A DNA stretch of 64,000 bases, from assembly GCA_902547535.1 (NCBI GenBank), contig CACCOB010000002.1:290851-354850 (forward strand), in the 5' to 3' direction. A program made the position numbers and the translations under genes. How positions within the stretch are numbered: position 1 is the stretch's first letter; every line of letters starts with the position of its first letter. The DNA comes from an uncultured Pelagibacteraceae bacterium. GTDB taxonomy: Bacteria > Pseudomonadota > Alphaproteobacteria > Pelagibacterales > Pelagibacteraceae. Shown piece by piece: positions 18,117 through 26,349 of the stretch. The notes under the pieces were generated by a model. The model was not told the DNA's origin. It did not search any database and saw only the letters and a program-made list of their open reading frames with translations.

Positions 18117-18148
18117 ATATGGGGCATATAAATATGATTGCCCCATAT
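18117..18148 (-). terminator. Terminator hairpin between convergent genes
   Basis: ATATGGGGCA (18117-18126) and TGCCCCATAT (18139-18148) form a perfect 10-base-pair stem with a 12-base loop. On the minus strand the stem is followed by a run of T, so it is a good terminator for the small gene at 18162-18437. It can also stop readthrough from the cupin gene on the plus strand, though the T tract on that side is weak. Confidence 0.75.
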
Positions 18149-18161
18149 CTCATTCTTTAAG

Positions 18162-18437
18162 CTAAAACTTTTTAGCCTCTTTTTTTAAGTGACCTAATGT
18201 TTCTCCAGAATTTTTTCCAGATTTGATAACGTATCCACTTGTGCCATTTGCATTAGTTTCTACAGTTTTCAAGTTTCGAAACATAAGTTGATTTAGCCTA
18301 GCGTTCTTTGAGCCTCGGCTAAACGAACTTAACACTCTGTGCATTCTTTTCATACACTCTCCTTGTTTGTTTTTCCAAAACTCGCTTTTAACCGATGCGA
18401 TATCGGTCTCTTTTTTACCATGAGATATGGTAAACAT
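18162..18437 (-). CDS. Hypothetical protein (91 aa)
   Basis: This is a 91-residue basic protein with no signal peptide or membrane segment and one Cys. Features visible are a short acidic start (KKETDIASVKSEFWKNKQGEC), a basic Ser/Arg/Asn middle (KRMHRVLSSFSRGSKNARLNQL) and a Gly/Lys-rich end. I do not recognise the family. Evidence that it is a gene is a well-formed terminator 14 bases past its stop in the right orientation, and base composition less AT-rich than the gaps around it. A shorter version could start at the internal Met of KRMH. It is a single-gene unit. Confidence 0.5.
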   Translation of the reverse strand: MFTISHGKKETDIASVKSEFWKNKQGECMKRMHRVLSSFSRGSKNARLNQLMFRNLKTVETNANGTSGYVIKSGKNSGETLGHLKKEAKKF

Positions 18438-18525
18438 AATTTATCATTCTAGAAAATTGATTTCAAATTATTAAAAAAAATAAAAGATCAAAATGGGTTT
18501 TATTAATTATATTAATCAACAAAAT

Positions 18526-19680
18526 TTAATTAGAATTAAATTGGATCCATTTACTATTATTTTTACTTGACTTAATAACGTTTTCTATAAACTTCATTCC
18601 ATCAATTCCATCATCAATTGTAGGATAACAATTATTTGACTTATCATATTCTTGTCTATCAATATTAGCTGATAGCTCTTTGTAAACATCACTATAAATA
18701 TTAGCAAAACCCTCTAAATAACCCTCTGGATGACCTTGAGGAATTCTTGTTACATTTTTAGCTTCATCACTAGTAATATTGCTTCCTCTTGTAATGTTTT
18801 GAGCAGGGCTACCAAATTTAGTATAACTCAAGTAATTTGGATCTTCTTGTCTCCACTCAATTCCAGCATTTTCTCCATATATTCTAATTTTAAGATTATT
18901 TTCATTTCCAACTGCTACTTGGCTTGACCATATTGATCCTTTTGCACCCCCTTTAAATCTTAGCATTATTTGGGCATTATCATCTACTTTTCTCCCTTCA
19001 ACAAATGTATGAATATCAGCTGAAATTTCATCTACCTCCAATCCAGTTATAAACCTAATCAAATTATAAGCATGAGTTCCAATATCTCCTATACAACCAC
19101 CAGCGCCGGATCTGTTGGGATCAGTTCTCCATTCGGCTTGCTTTAATCCACTATCCTCTGCTTTTGTTGTTAACCAATCTTGTGGATATTCAGCTTGAAT
19201 AACTCTTAAAGAACCCAAGTCCCCTTTTTGAACTAAAGATCTTGCATGTCGAACCATAGGATATCCAGTGTAATTATGTGTCAAAGCAAATATTAATTTT
19301 TTGCTTTCAATTACCTTTTTAAGATCTATTGCTTCCTTACTAGACATACCAATTGGCTTATCGCAAATAACATGTATCCCATTTTCTGCAAAAATTTTTG
19401 CAATAGGTACATGTAAATGATTTGGAGTTACTATTGAAACTATATCAATACCATCTGCTCTAGTTGACTCTTTTTCAGCCATCTCTTGATAGGTTTTATA
19501 GATTCTATCATTTTCTAGACCAAGATTTTTCCCAGTTTCTTTTGAATTTTCAAAGTCAGATGAAAATGATCCAGCAACTAATTCATAATACCCATCAAGT
19601 CTTAAAGCTATTCTGTGGACACTTCCAATAAAAGCATCTTTACCACCACCAACCATGCCGATGCGTATTTTTCTATTCAT
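18526..19680 (-). CDS. Gfo/Idh/MocA-family oxidoreductase
   Basis: The 384-residue NAD(P)-dependent sugar or polyol dehydrogenase begins with the Rossmann motif GMVGGGKDAFIG and has the family's Lys-Pro catalytic motif as VICDKPIG (Asp in place of the usual Glu). The C-terminal domain includes GGCIGDIGTHAYNLIRF, with the catalytic Asp and His. Its start overlaps the stop of the isomerase gene by one base (TAATG), so the two are coupled. The pair faces away from the ABC transporter cluster and most likely oxidises a sugar or sugar derivative imported by it. The exact substrate is unknown; inositol, glucoside and pseudo-sugar dehydrogenases are all in this family. Confidence 0.87.
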   Translation of the reverse strand: MNRKIRIGMVGGGKDAFIGSVHRIALRLDGYYELVAGSFSSDFENSKETGKNLGLENDRIYKTYQEMAEKESTRADGIDIVSIVTPNHLHVPIAKIFAENGIHVICDKPIGMSSKEAIDLKKVIESKKLIFALTHNYTGYPMVRHARSLVQKGDLGSLRVIQAEYPQDWLTTKAEDSGLKQAEWRTDPNRSGAGGCIGDIGTHAYNLIRFITGLEVDEISADIHTFVEGRKVDDNAQIMLRFKGGAKGSIWSSQVAVGNENNLKIRIYGENAGIEWRQEDPNYLSYTKFGSPAQNITRGSNITSDEAKNVTRIPQGHPEGYLEGFANIYSDVYKELSANIDRQEYDKSNNCYPTIDDGIDGMKFIENVIKSSKNNSKWIQFNSN

Positions 19681-20735
19681 TAATTAATACCAAGCATTTT
19701 TTTGTTTGCTTCATGGTCAGTTCCGCTACCTGCAAAATCATCAAAAGCTTTTTCTGTTGTATTAATTATATGATTTTTAATAAATTCTGCTCCCTCTCTT
19801 GCTCCGTCTTCCGGATGTTTAAGGCAGCATTCCCATTCAAGAACTGCCCAACCATCATAATCATATGAAGTTAGTTTTGAAAATATAGACTTAAAATCAA
19901 CTTGTCCATCACCAAGCGATCTAAATCTACCAGCTCTATTTACCCATGATTGAAATCCACCGTACACTCCTTGTTTTCCAGATGGATTTAACTCAGCATC
20001 TTTAACGTGAAACATTTTTATCTTCTCATGATAAATATCAATATGAGCTAAATAATCTAAATGTTGCAGAACATAATGACTTGGATCAAAAAGCATATTA
20101 CATCTTTTGTGATTACCAACTCTTTCTAAGAACATTTCAAAAGTTACACCATCATGAAGATCTTCACCTGGATGTATCTCATAACATAAATCAACTCCAT
20201 TATTATCAAAGTGATCAAGAATGGGCTTCCATCTTTTTGATAATTCATCAAATGCATTTTCAATTAACCCTTCAGGTCTTTGTGGCCAAGGGTAAACATA
20301 AGGCCAAGCAAGTGCTCCTGAAAAAGTTACATGTTTATCTATTCCTAGACTGTTTGATGCCTTTCCAGCCATCATTAATTGATTTACAGCCCATTCTTGT
20401 CTCGCTTTGGGATTTCCTCTTACTTCAGGTGCAGCAAAACCATCAAAAGCAGTGTCATAGGCAGGATGCACTGCAACAAGTTGACCTTGCAGGTGAGTTG
20501 ATAATTCTGTAATTTCTAAATTGTGTGATTTAGCAATTCCTTTAATCTCATCACAATAGTCTTTACTTTCAGATGCTTTTTTCAAATCAATTAATCTACC
20601 GTCCCAACTTGGAATTTGTATACCTTTGTAACCAAGAGATGATGCCCATTTACAAATATTATCTAAAGAATTAAACGGTGCATCTTCGCCTACAAATTGT
20701 GCTAGGAAAATTGCAGGACCTTTTATTTTGTTCAT
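19680..20735 (-). CDS. Sugar phosphate isomerase/epimerase (xylose isomerase-like TIM barrel)
   Basis: The 351-residue protein is an AP-endonuclease-2-type TIM barrel. The metal ligands of the family are visible: Glu and His in CYEIHPGEDLH, Asp in NMLFDPSHYVLQ, His in KMFHVKDAE and Glu in AVLEWECC. Relatives isomerise, epimerise or dehydrate sugars and keto-inositols (for example IolE and IolI). The start has a strong AAGGGGAA ribosome binding site on the minus strand. It is the first gene of a two-gene unit with the Gfo/Idh oxidoreductase and is divergent from the transporter. The reaction is not defined by sequence. Confidence 0.85.
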   Translation of the reverse strand: MNKIKGPAIFLAQFVGEDAPFNSLDNICKWASSLGYKGIQIPSWDGRLIDLKKASESKDYCDEIKGIAKSHNLEITELSTHLQGQLVAVHPAYDTAFDGFAAPEVRGNPKARQEWAVNQLMMAGKASNSLGIDKHVTFSGALAWPYVYPWPQRPEGLIENAFDELSKRWKPILDHFDNNGVDLCYEIHPGEDLHDGVTFEMFLERVGNHKRCNMLFDPSHYVLQHLDYLAHIDIYHEKIKMFHVKDAELNPSGKQGVYGGFQSWVNRAGRFRSLGDGQVDFKSIFSKLTSYDYDGWAVLEWECCLKHPEDGAREGAEFIKNHIINTTEKAFDDFAGSGTDHEANKKMLGIN

Positions 20736-20851
20736 AATTCCCCTTTCTATTTAATTTTTTCCACCAACTATTTTTACAAAAAAAATACTAGCAGGCACAA
20801 GTCTTCTTGGATAGACTATTCTTAAGAATAATTAAATTAATAGGAGATAAA

Positions 20852-22156
20852 ATGAAAAAAATAATGATTTTATTGTTTGTTTCTCTATTTACTTTTTCTG
20901 CAAATTCAAATGCTAAGTCAATAACTTTAGGATGGGCCGCATGGGACCCTGCTAACGCATTACAAGAACTTACTAAAGAGTTTACAGCAGAGACAGGAAT
21001 AGATGTTAACTTTGAATTCGTACCTTGGCCTAATTTTGCTGATCGTATGTTAAACGAACTTAACAACAAAGGTAAAACTTTTGACTTGTTAATTGGTGAC
21101 TCACAATGGATCGGTGCTGGTGCAGTGTATGGACATTACGTAAAATTGAATGACTTTTTTGATAAAGAAGGAATTTCAATGAATGATTTCTCACCTGCAA
21201 CCGTTTATGCGTATTCAACATGGCCAAAAGGAAGTGAAAACTATTATGCACTACCAGCTATGGGAGATGCATTAGCATGGGCTTATAGAAAAGACTGGTT
21301 TGATAGACCTGAGCTTAAATCTGAATTCAAAAAGAAACATGGTTATGATTTAGGTGTACCTGCTAGTTGGGATCAGCTTTATGACATGTGTACTTTTTTC
21401 CAAGGAAGGGAAATTGATGGTCAAAAAAGATACGGTGCTGCTATAAATACAGAGCGTGGATCCGAAGGTATTACAATGGGAGTAACTGCTGCTATGTACG
21501 CATGGGGTATGGAGTATGAAAATCCAAACAAACCATATGACATGGAAGGTTATTTCAATTCTCCGCAAGCAGTAGAAGCTGTAGAGTTCTATAGAAAATT
21601 ATATGAGGACTGTGCTCCTCCAGGACACTCCGATGCTTATATGGTAGCAAACTTAGATGCATATAAATCAGGACAAGTAGCATTTCAAATGAACTGGTAT
21701 GCTTTTTGGCCAGGTGTTTCTAAAGAGGATAGCGACGGCAGAGTTAGTGGTTTCTTTGCAAATCCAAAACAAAATGTAGCTGCTGCAACATTAGGTGGAC
21801 AAGGTATATCTGTTGTTAAATATTCAGATAAACAAGATCTTGCATTAGAATATATAAAATGGTTTGCAAGACCAGATGTACAACAAAAATGGTGGGATTT
21901 AGGCGGATATTCATGTCATAATGATGTTTTAAATTCACCATCGTTCCCTACATCTACAGTTTATGCACAAGGTTTCCTAGACTCAATGGGAATTGTCAAA
22001 GATTTTTGGCAAGAACCAACATTTGTTGAGTTAATGTTACCTATGCAGGAAGCTATTCATGATTACGTTGTTAATGGAAAAGGAACTGCTAAAGGCGCTC
22101 TAGATAAAATTATCGAAGAGTGGGTTGAAGTATTTGAAGCAGACGGAAAACTTTAA
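20852..22156 (+). CDS. Carbohydrate/polyol ABC transporter, solute-binding protein
   Basis: The 434-residue secreted protein belongs to extracellular solute-binding family 1. I chose ATG at 20852 because it follows TAGGAGATAAA and opens a clean signal peptide ending SNAKS; an upstream frame extension to 20807 has no such features. The mature protein begins ITLGWAAWDPANALQELTKEF and contains many Trp and Tyr residues (for example VPWPNF, NWYAFWPG, QKWWDLGGYS), as is common for carbohydrate-binding clefts. A strong hairpin follows, then the permease genes. It captures the substrate in the periplasm for the importer at 22224-26349. The ligand is probably a sugar or polyol such as glycerol, but this is inference. 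Confidence 0.88.
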   Translation: MKKIMILLFVSLFTFSANSNAKSITLGWAAWDPANALQELTKEFTAETGIDVNFEFVPWPNFADRMLNELNNKGKTFDLLIGDSQWIGAGAVYGHYVKLNDFFDKEGISMNDFSPATVYAYSTWPKGSENYYALPAMGDALAWAYRKDWFDRPELKSEFKKKHGYDLGVPASWDQLYDMCTFFQGREIDGQKRYGAAINTERGSEGITMGVTAAMYAWGMEYENPNKPYDMEGYFNSPQAVEAVEFYRKLYEDCAPPGHSDAYMVANLDAYKSGQVAFQMNWYAFWPGVSKEDSDGRVSGFFANPKQNVAAATLGGQGISVVKYSDKQDLALEYIKWFARPDVQQKWWDLGGYSCHNDVLNSPSFPTSTVYAQGFLDSMGIVKDFWQEPTFVELMLPMQEAIHDYVVNGKGTAKGALDKIIEEWVEVFEADGKL

Positions 22157-22176
22157 CATTAATATTTAAAAATATA

Positions 22177-22212
22177 AAAAAAAAGGGGGGGGTAATATCT
22201 CCCCTTTTTTTT
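22177..22212 (+). terminator. Hairpin between binding-protein and permease genes
   Basis: AAAAAAAAGGGG (22177-22188) pairs with CCCCTTTTTTTT (22201-22212) to make a 12-base-pair stem with a 12-base loop, ending in eight T. It is 20 bases after the binding-protein stop and 11 bases before the first permease start. Such a site would act as a partial terminator or a 3' stabiliser, giving more binding protein than membrane components. The G run is eight long against only four C, so the pairing can shift register. Confidence 0.7.
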
Positions 22213-22223
22213 AAAAAAATCAT

Positions 22224-23123
22224 ATGAGCGTTAAAAAAAAATTTAAAGGACTTTCTGATAAGGCTGTAGCATGGCTTTTCATTGGACCATCTGTATTTCT
22301 TTTATTGGCGATAAATATTTATCCTTTGATTTATGCTATCAGAATGTCTTTTACAAATTTTTACGCAAATAAAATTGGGAGAGAACCACAGTTTGTTGGT
22401 TTAAAAAATTATATAAAAGTTCTCAATAAAGAGGCCATATGGGAAAAAATGCAGGTTACTGCAAACTTTATGTTTTGGACTTTGTTACTTCAGGCAGTAA
22501 TAGGATTAGGTTTGGCTTTATTATTAAACAGGAAATTTAAAGGTAATGAATTATTAACCACACTAATAGTATTACCAATGATGTTATCACCTGCTGTTGT
22601 GGGTGTTTTTTGGACTTATCTTTATAATCCTCAAGTAGGTTTATTTAATTATGTAGTAAACTTTTTTTACGATTTTGGAAGTTTTGATATGATTGGTTCA
22701 AGTGAACTCGCACCTTGGTCGATAGTTATAGTTGATACTTGGATGTGGACACCTTTTACAATGTTGATTTGTTTAGCTGGTCTAAGATCGGTTCCAAATT
22801 ATTTATATGAGGCTGCTGAAGTTGATAGAGCTAGTAAATGGCAACAATTTATATACATCACACTACCATCTGTATTACCATTTTTATTATTGGCTTTGTT
22901 ATTTAGAGGGATTGAGAATTTCAAAATGTTCGACATGGTCGTTGAACTTACATCTGGTGGCCCTGGTTCAGCTACAGAGCTCGCCTCAATCAATTTAAAA
23001 AGAGAAGCATTTGAAAAATGGAAAACTGGTTACAGTTCAGCTTTTGCTGTCATTTTGTTTGTAACTATTTTTGGTTTTGGAAACGTATATGTAAAAGTAA
23101 TGAATAAAATAAAGGAACGCTGA
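22224..23123 (+). CDS. Carbohydrate/polyol ABC transporter permease 1
   Basis: The 299-residue protein has six predicted membrane helices and the MalF/UgpA-type organisation: a cytoplasmic N-terminus, WLFIGPSVFLLLAINIYPLIYAIRMSF as the first helix, and the EAA coupling loop YEAAEVDRASKWQQFIYITLPSVLP before the last helices. It shares one base with the second permease gene (TGATG). It is half of the heterodimeric membrane channel for the substrate bound by the upstream binding protein. Family and role are secure; specificity is not. Confidence 0.9.
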   Translation: MSVKKKFKGLSDKAVAWLFIGPSVFLLLAINIYPLIYAIRMSFTNFYANKIGREPQFVGLKNYIKVLNKEAIWEKMQVTANFMFWTLLLQAVIGLGLALLLNRKFKGNELLTTLIVLPMMLSPAVVGVFWTYLYNPQVGLFNYVVNFFYDFGSFDMIGSSELAPWSIVIVDTWMWTPFTMLICLAGLRSVPNYLYEAAEVDRASKWQQFIYITLPSVLPFLLLALLFRGIENFKMFDMVVELTSGGPGSATELASINLKREAFEKWKTGYSSAFAVILFVTIFGFGNVYVKVMNKIKER

Positions 23124-24067
23124 TGGATACATCCAGATCATATTTAGAACCTTCATCATTTTCAAAGAAACTTGCTGCAACAATTATTATTGTTTACACA
23201 GTAATAACATTGATACCTATTTCTTGGATGGTAATGACAAGTTTTAAAAATGTTAATAGTGCAATTTCTTATCCACCTGAAGTACTGTTTGAACCATCTT
23301 TAGAGGGATATGTTAATTTGTTTACTAATAGATCAAGGCAATCTCAGGAATATCTTGACTCTTTGCCAGCTCCAGAAACTTGGTATGAAGAATTAGTTAG
23401 AAGTAGAGAAATGGTCATAACGGGGCCATCAAAATTTTTAGGTAGATACTCAAATTCAATGATAATTGGCTTTGGGTCAACTTTTGCATCCGTATTTTTG
23501 GGTGCATTAGCGGCGTATGCTTTCTCGAGATTTAGAGTTCCATTAAAAGATGATTTATTATTTTTTATTCTTTCTACCAGGATGTTTCCACCAATAGCGG
23601 TGGCTGTTCCAATATTCATTATGTATAGAAAATTAGGATTAGGGGATACTCACCTTGGAATGATCATATTATATACAGTCGTAAATTTAAGTTTAGCAGT
23701 ATGGTTATTAAAAGGATTTATGGATGAAATTCCTAAAGAATACGAAGAAGCAGCTATGATTGATGGATATTCTAGACTTCAAGCATTCTTTAAAGTTGTT
23801 CTTCCACAAGCGATGACCGGTATTGCTGCAACAGCAATCTTTTGCATGATTTTTTCATGGAACGAATATGCATTTGCTGTTCTCCTCACTCAATTTAACG
23901 CACAAACAGCTCCACCATTCATCCCGACAATTATAGGAGAAGGAGGTTTGGATTGGCCTGCTATTGGAGCTGGTACAACTTTATTTTTATTACCAGTGAT
24001 GATTTTTACAATTATTTTAAGAAAACACCTTTTAAGAGGTATTACTTTTGGAGCAGTGAGAAAATAA
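23123..24067 (+). CDS. Carbohydrate/polyol ABC transporter permease 2
   Basis: The 314-residue MalG/UgpE-type permease has six membrane helices and the EAA loop YEEAAMIDGYSRLQAFFKVVLPQAM. A periplasmic loop of about 80 residues (roughly 45-105, including EYLDSLPAPETWYEELVRS) between the first two helices is longer than usual for MalG and resembles that of GlpQ-type polyol permeases. It overlaps neighbours on both sides by one base, so the whole set is translationally coupled. It pairs with the product of 22224-23123 to form the channel. Confidence 0.9.
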   Translation: MDTSRSYLEPSSFSKKLAATIIIVYTVITLIPISWMVMTSFKNVNSAISYPPEVLFEPSLEGYVNLFTNRSRQSQEYLDSLPAPETWYEELVRSREMVITGPSKFLGRYSNSMIIGFGSTFASVFLGALAAYAFSRFRVPLKDDLLFFILSTRMFPPIAVAVPIFIMYRKLGLGDTHLGMIILYTVVNLSLAVWLLKGFMDEIPKEYEEAAMIDGYSRLQAFFKVVLPQAMTGIAATAIFCMIFSWNEYAFAVLLTQFNAQTAPPFIPTIIGEGGLDWPAIGAGTTLFLLPVMIFTIILRKHLLRGITFGAVRK

Positions 24068-24258
24068 TGCAAGAGGAAAAATCATTAATGAGAAAAATAT
24101 TTAGAAGAGTTTACTGGGAAAATTTATCTACAGTATTAATTTTATTAGGAGTTTTCATGTTGTTGCAACCATTTGCAATGTGGATGTATACTTACTCATT
24201 TATTGTAATTTTAGTTGGAACTATAGGTTTCGTAATCACAAGTCACTTTCCGGATTAA
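24067..24258 (+). CDS. Small two-helix membrane protein of the ABC transporter operon (63 aa)
   Basis: Starting at the ATG that overlaps the permease stop (TAATG at 24065-24069), the product is 63 residues: a basic N-terminus followed by two hydrophobic helices (about 21-38 and 42-58) joined by a Trp/Tyr-rich turn. An internal ATG at 24088 is possible. It fills the gap between permease 2 and the first ATPase exactly, with one base before the next gene. A small two-helix protein occupies a similar place in the glycerol importer operons of rhizobia (GlpU), so this may be a size-reduced counterpart. Function is unknown; an accessory subunit is my inference. Confidence 0.7.
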   Translation: MQEEKSLMRKIFRRVYWENLSTVLILLGVFMLLQPFAMWMYTYSFIVILVGTIGFVITSHFPD

Positions 24259-24259
24259 T

Positions 24260-25342
24260 ATGTCTAAAATTAAAATAGTAAATTTACAAAAATCATTTGG
24301 AGATTTTACTGCAGTTAAAAATTCTAATTTAACAATTAATGATAAAGAGTTTTTTGTTTTGCTTGGCCCATCTGGATGTGGAAAAACAACAACTCTAAGA
24401 ATGATTGCTGGATTAGAATTACCAACATCAGGAGAAATTTATTTAGGAGATGAAGAAGTTGGAATGTTAAGAGCATCTGAGAGAGATATTGCCTTCGTTT
24501 TTCAATTGTTTGCCCTATATCCACATATGAATGTAAAAAATAACCTATCTTTTCCACTTAAAATGCAAGGTTATAGTAGAAGTGAAATAAAAACTAGAGT
24601 TGAAGAAGCAGCAAAACTTTTAAGAATTGATCATATTTTAAACTCCAACATTTCTTCTTTATCGGGTGGAGATAGACAACGCGTAGCTCTTGGTAGAGCT
24701 TTAGTAAGAAGACCAAAAGCATTTTTAATGGATGAGCCTTTAGGTACTTTGGATGCAGAATTTAGAGAATTAATGTGTTTAGAACTTAAGAAATTACACA
24801 TCGATATTGGCGCTACCACTGTTTATGTAACACACGATCAATTAGAAGCAATGTCATTAGCTGATCGTATTGCCGTAATGGATGGTGGTGAAATTTTACA
24901 AGCTGATGAACCTTCAGTAATCTACAATAAACCTGCAACCAAATTTGTAGCATCATTTATTGGCTCCCCTGGAATGAATTTTATAAGTATTGATCAAGGT
25001 ATCTCTAATGAACAGTCGACTTTAAATATAGAAGGGACAAATTTTAATATACCTAAACAGTATGAGATATCAAAAGGCAAAAAAAACTCATTTGGTATTC
25101 GTCCTGAAAATTTATCTCTTACTAATGAGGGTGGTCTTAAAGGTTCAGTATTTGGAGTTGAATATTTAGGTTCAAGAAAAATTATAACCGTTAAAACTAA
25201 TTTTGGAGAAATAAAAGTAAAAACTGATATTTCAAAAAGTGTTAAAATCAATGAAAACGTTCAAGTAAAACCTTCTAATGATAACATAATTATTTTTGAC
25301 GGTGAGACTGACAAATCTCTTAAAAGTGAGTTTATGAATTAA
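24260..25342 (+). CDS. Carbohydrate/polyol ABC transporter ATPase 1
   Basis: The 360-residue ATPase of the MalK/UgpC type has Walker A GPSGCGKTT near residue 36, Q-loop VFQLFALYPHM, signature LSGGDRQRVALGRALVRRP (Asp at the usual Gln position), Walker B FLMDEPLGTLD and switch His in VTHDQLEAM. The C-terminal third is a TOBE/OB regulatory domain. It shares one base with the second ATPase gene. Two different ATPases in one operon suggest a heterodimeric motor, as in the GlpS/GlpT pair of glycerol transporters, rather than the MalK homodimer. Confidence 0.9.
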   Translation: MSKIKIVNLQKSFGDFTAVKNSNLTINDKEFFVLLGPSGCGKTTTLRMIAGLELPTSGEIYLGDEEVGMLRASERDIAFVFQLFALYPHMNVKNNLSFPLKMQGYSRSEIKTRVEEAAKLLRIDHILNSNISSLSGGDRQRVALGRALVRRPKAFLMDEPLGTLDAEFRELMCLELKKLHIDIGATTVYVTHDQLEAMSLADRIAVMDGGEILQADEPSVIYNKPATKFVASFIGSPGMNFISIDQGISNEQSTLNIEGTNFNIPKQYEISKGKKNSFGIRPENLSLTNEGGLKGSVFGVEYLGSRKIITVKTNFGEIKVKTDISKSVKINENVQVKPSNDNIIIFDGETDKSLKSEFMN

Positions 25343-26349
25343 TGGCAAAAATAGAATTAAAAAATTTATCTAAAACCTATAATAAAAAAATTGAGGCTTT
25401 ACATGATATAAATTTTACCATTGAGGATGGACAGTTTTTTGTTTTATTAGGTCCATCTGGCGCTGGAAAAACTACTACATTAAGATGCATTGCTGGATTA
25501 GAGAAAATAGATGATGGAAGTATTTTATTTAACGATGAATCCGTAACCGAAGATCAACCAGCATCAAGAGATGTTTGTTTTGTGTTTCAACAATACTCTT
25601 TATATCCTCACTATAGTGTTTATGAAAATTTAGCATTCCCTTTAAGATCTCCGATGAGAAAATTACCTGAGGAAGAAATTAAAACTAAGGTTGAGAATAT
25701 TGCAAGTATGTTAAAGATTTCAAATAAGTTAAATAATAAAGCTACACAATTATCTGGTGGTGAGATGCAAAGAGTTGCAATTGGACGTGCGCTAGTTCGT
25801 GAGCCAAATTTATACTTGATGGATGAACCGTTATCCTCTCTAGATGCTAAATTAAGAGAGAGTTTAAGGGTTGAATTAAAAAACATTCAAACCAATCTAA
25901 ATGCAACAATACTTTACGTTACACATGATCAAGCAGAAGCCACTACTTTAGCAGATAAAATTGGAGTTTTAAAAGAAGGCCATTTAGTGCAAATAGGTAC
26001 TCCTGAAGAGATATATGAAAATCCAAACTCTATATATGTTTCACAAAGATTGGGTTCGCCAAAAATCAATATTCTCCCTGGAACCTTACTTGGAATGGAT
26101 GATGTACCTACTTTTGGTATAAGACCTGAGAATATTACAATAGGAAATGGTAACCACTCAGCTAAAATTATCTCAATTGAAAATCTAGGCTCTGAAACAG
26201 TAGTTGCTTTAAATTTTAAAGACCAAGAAATACTTGTGTCAATTCAAGGTAATTTTAAATCATCAATAAATGAGACAATTAATTTTGACATCAACAATGA
26301 AAAAGTTTTAAAATTTGATCAAGAAGGAAACAGAATTTATGAGCGTTAG
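25342..26349 (+). CDS. Carbohydrate/polyol ABC transporter ATPase 2
   Basis: The 335-residue ATPase has Walker A GPSGAGKTT, Q-loop VFQQYSLYPHYSV, a canonical signature LSGGEMQRVAIGRALVREP, Walker B LMDEPLSSLD and switch His VTHDQAEA, followed by a TOBE domain. It is clearly related to, but different from, the preceding ATPase, so both sites of a heterodimer look competent. Its last 11 bases overlap the DhaL-like gene, tying transport to the kinase. It forms the motor with the product of 24260-25342. Confidence 0.9.
   Translation: MAKIELKNLSKTYNKKIEALHDINFTIEDGQFFVLLGPSGAGKTTTLRCIAGLEKIDDGSILFNDESVTEDQPASRDVCFVFQQYSLYPHYSVYENLAFPLRSPMRKLPEEEIKTKVENIASMLKISNKLNNKATQLSGGEMQRVAIGRALVREPNLYLMDEPLSSLDAKLRESLRVELKNIQTNLNATILYVTHDQAEATTLADKIGVLKEGHLVQIGTPEEIYENPNSIYVSQRLGSPKINILPGTLLGMDDVPTFGIRPENITIGNGNHSAKIISIENLGSETVVALNFKDQEILVSIQGNFKSSINETINFDINNEKVLKFDQEGNRIYER

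Noticed and set aside
20081..20512. Plus-strand frame of 143 codons
   Set aside because: It is antisense to the TIM-barrel isomerase, with an improbable His/Leu/Gln-rich composition.
20807..20851. Upstream extension of the sugar-binding protein
   Set aside because: It would put charged residues before the signal peptide; the ATG at 20852 has a ribosome binding site and starts the signal peptide.
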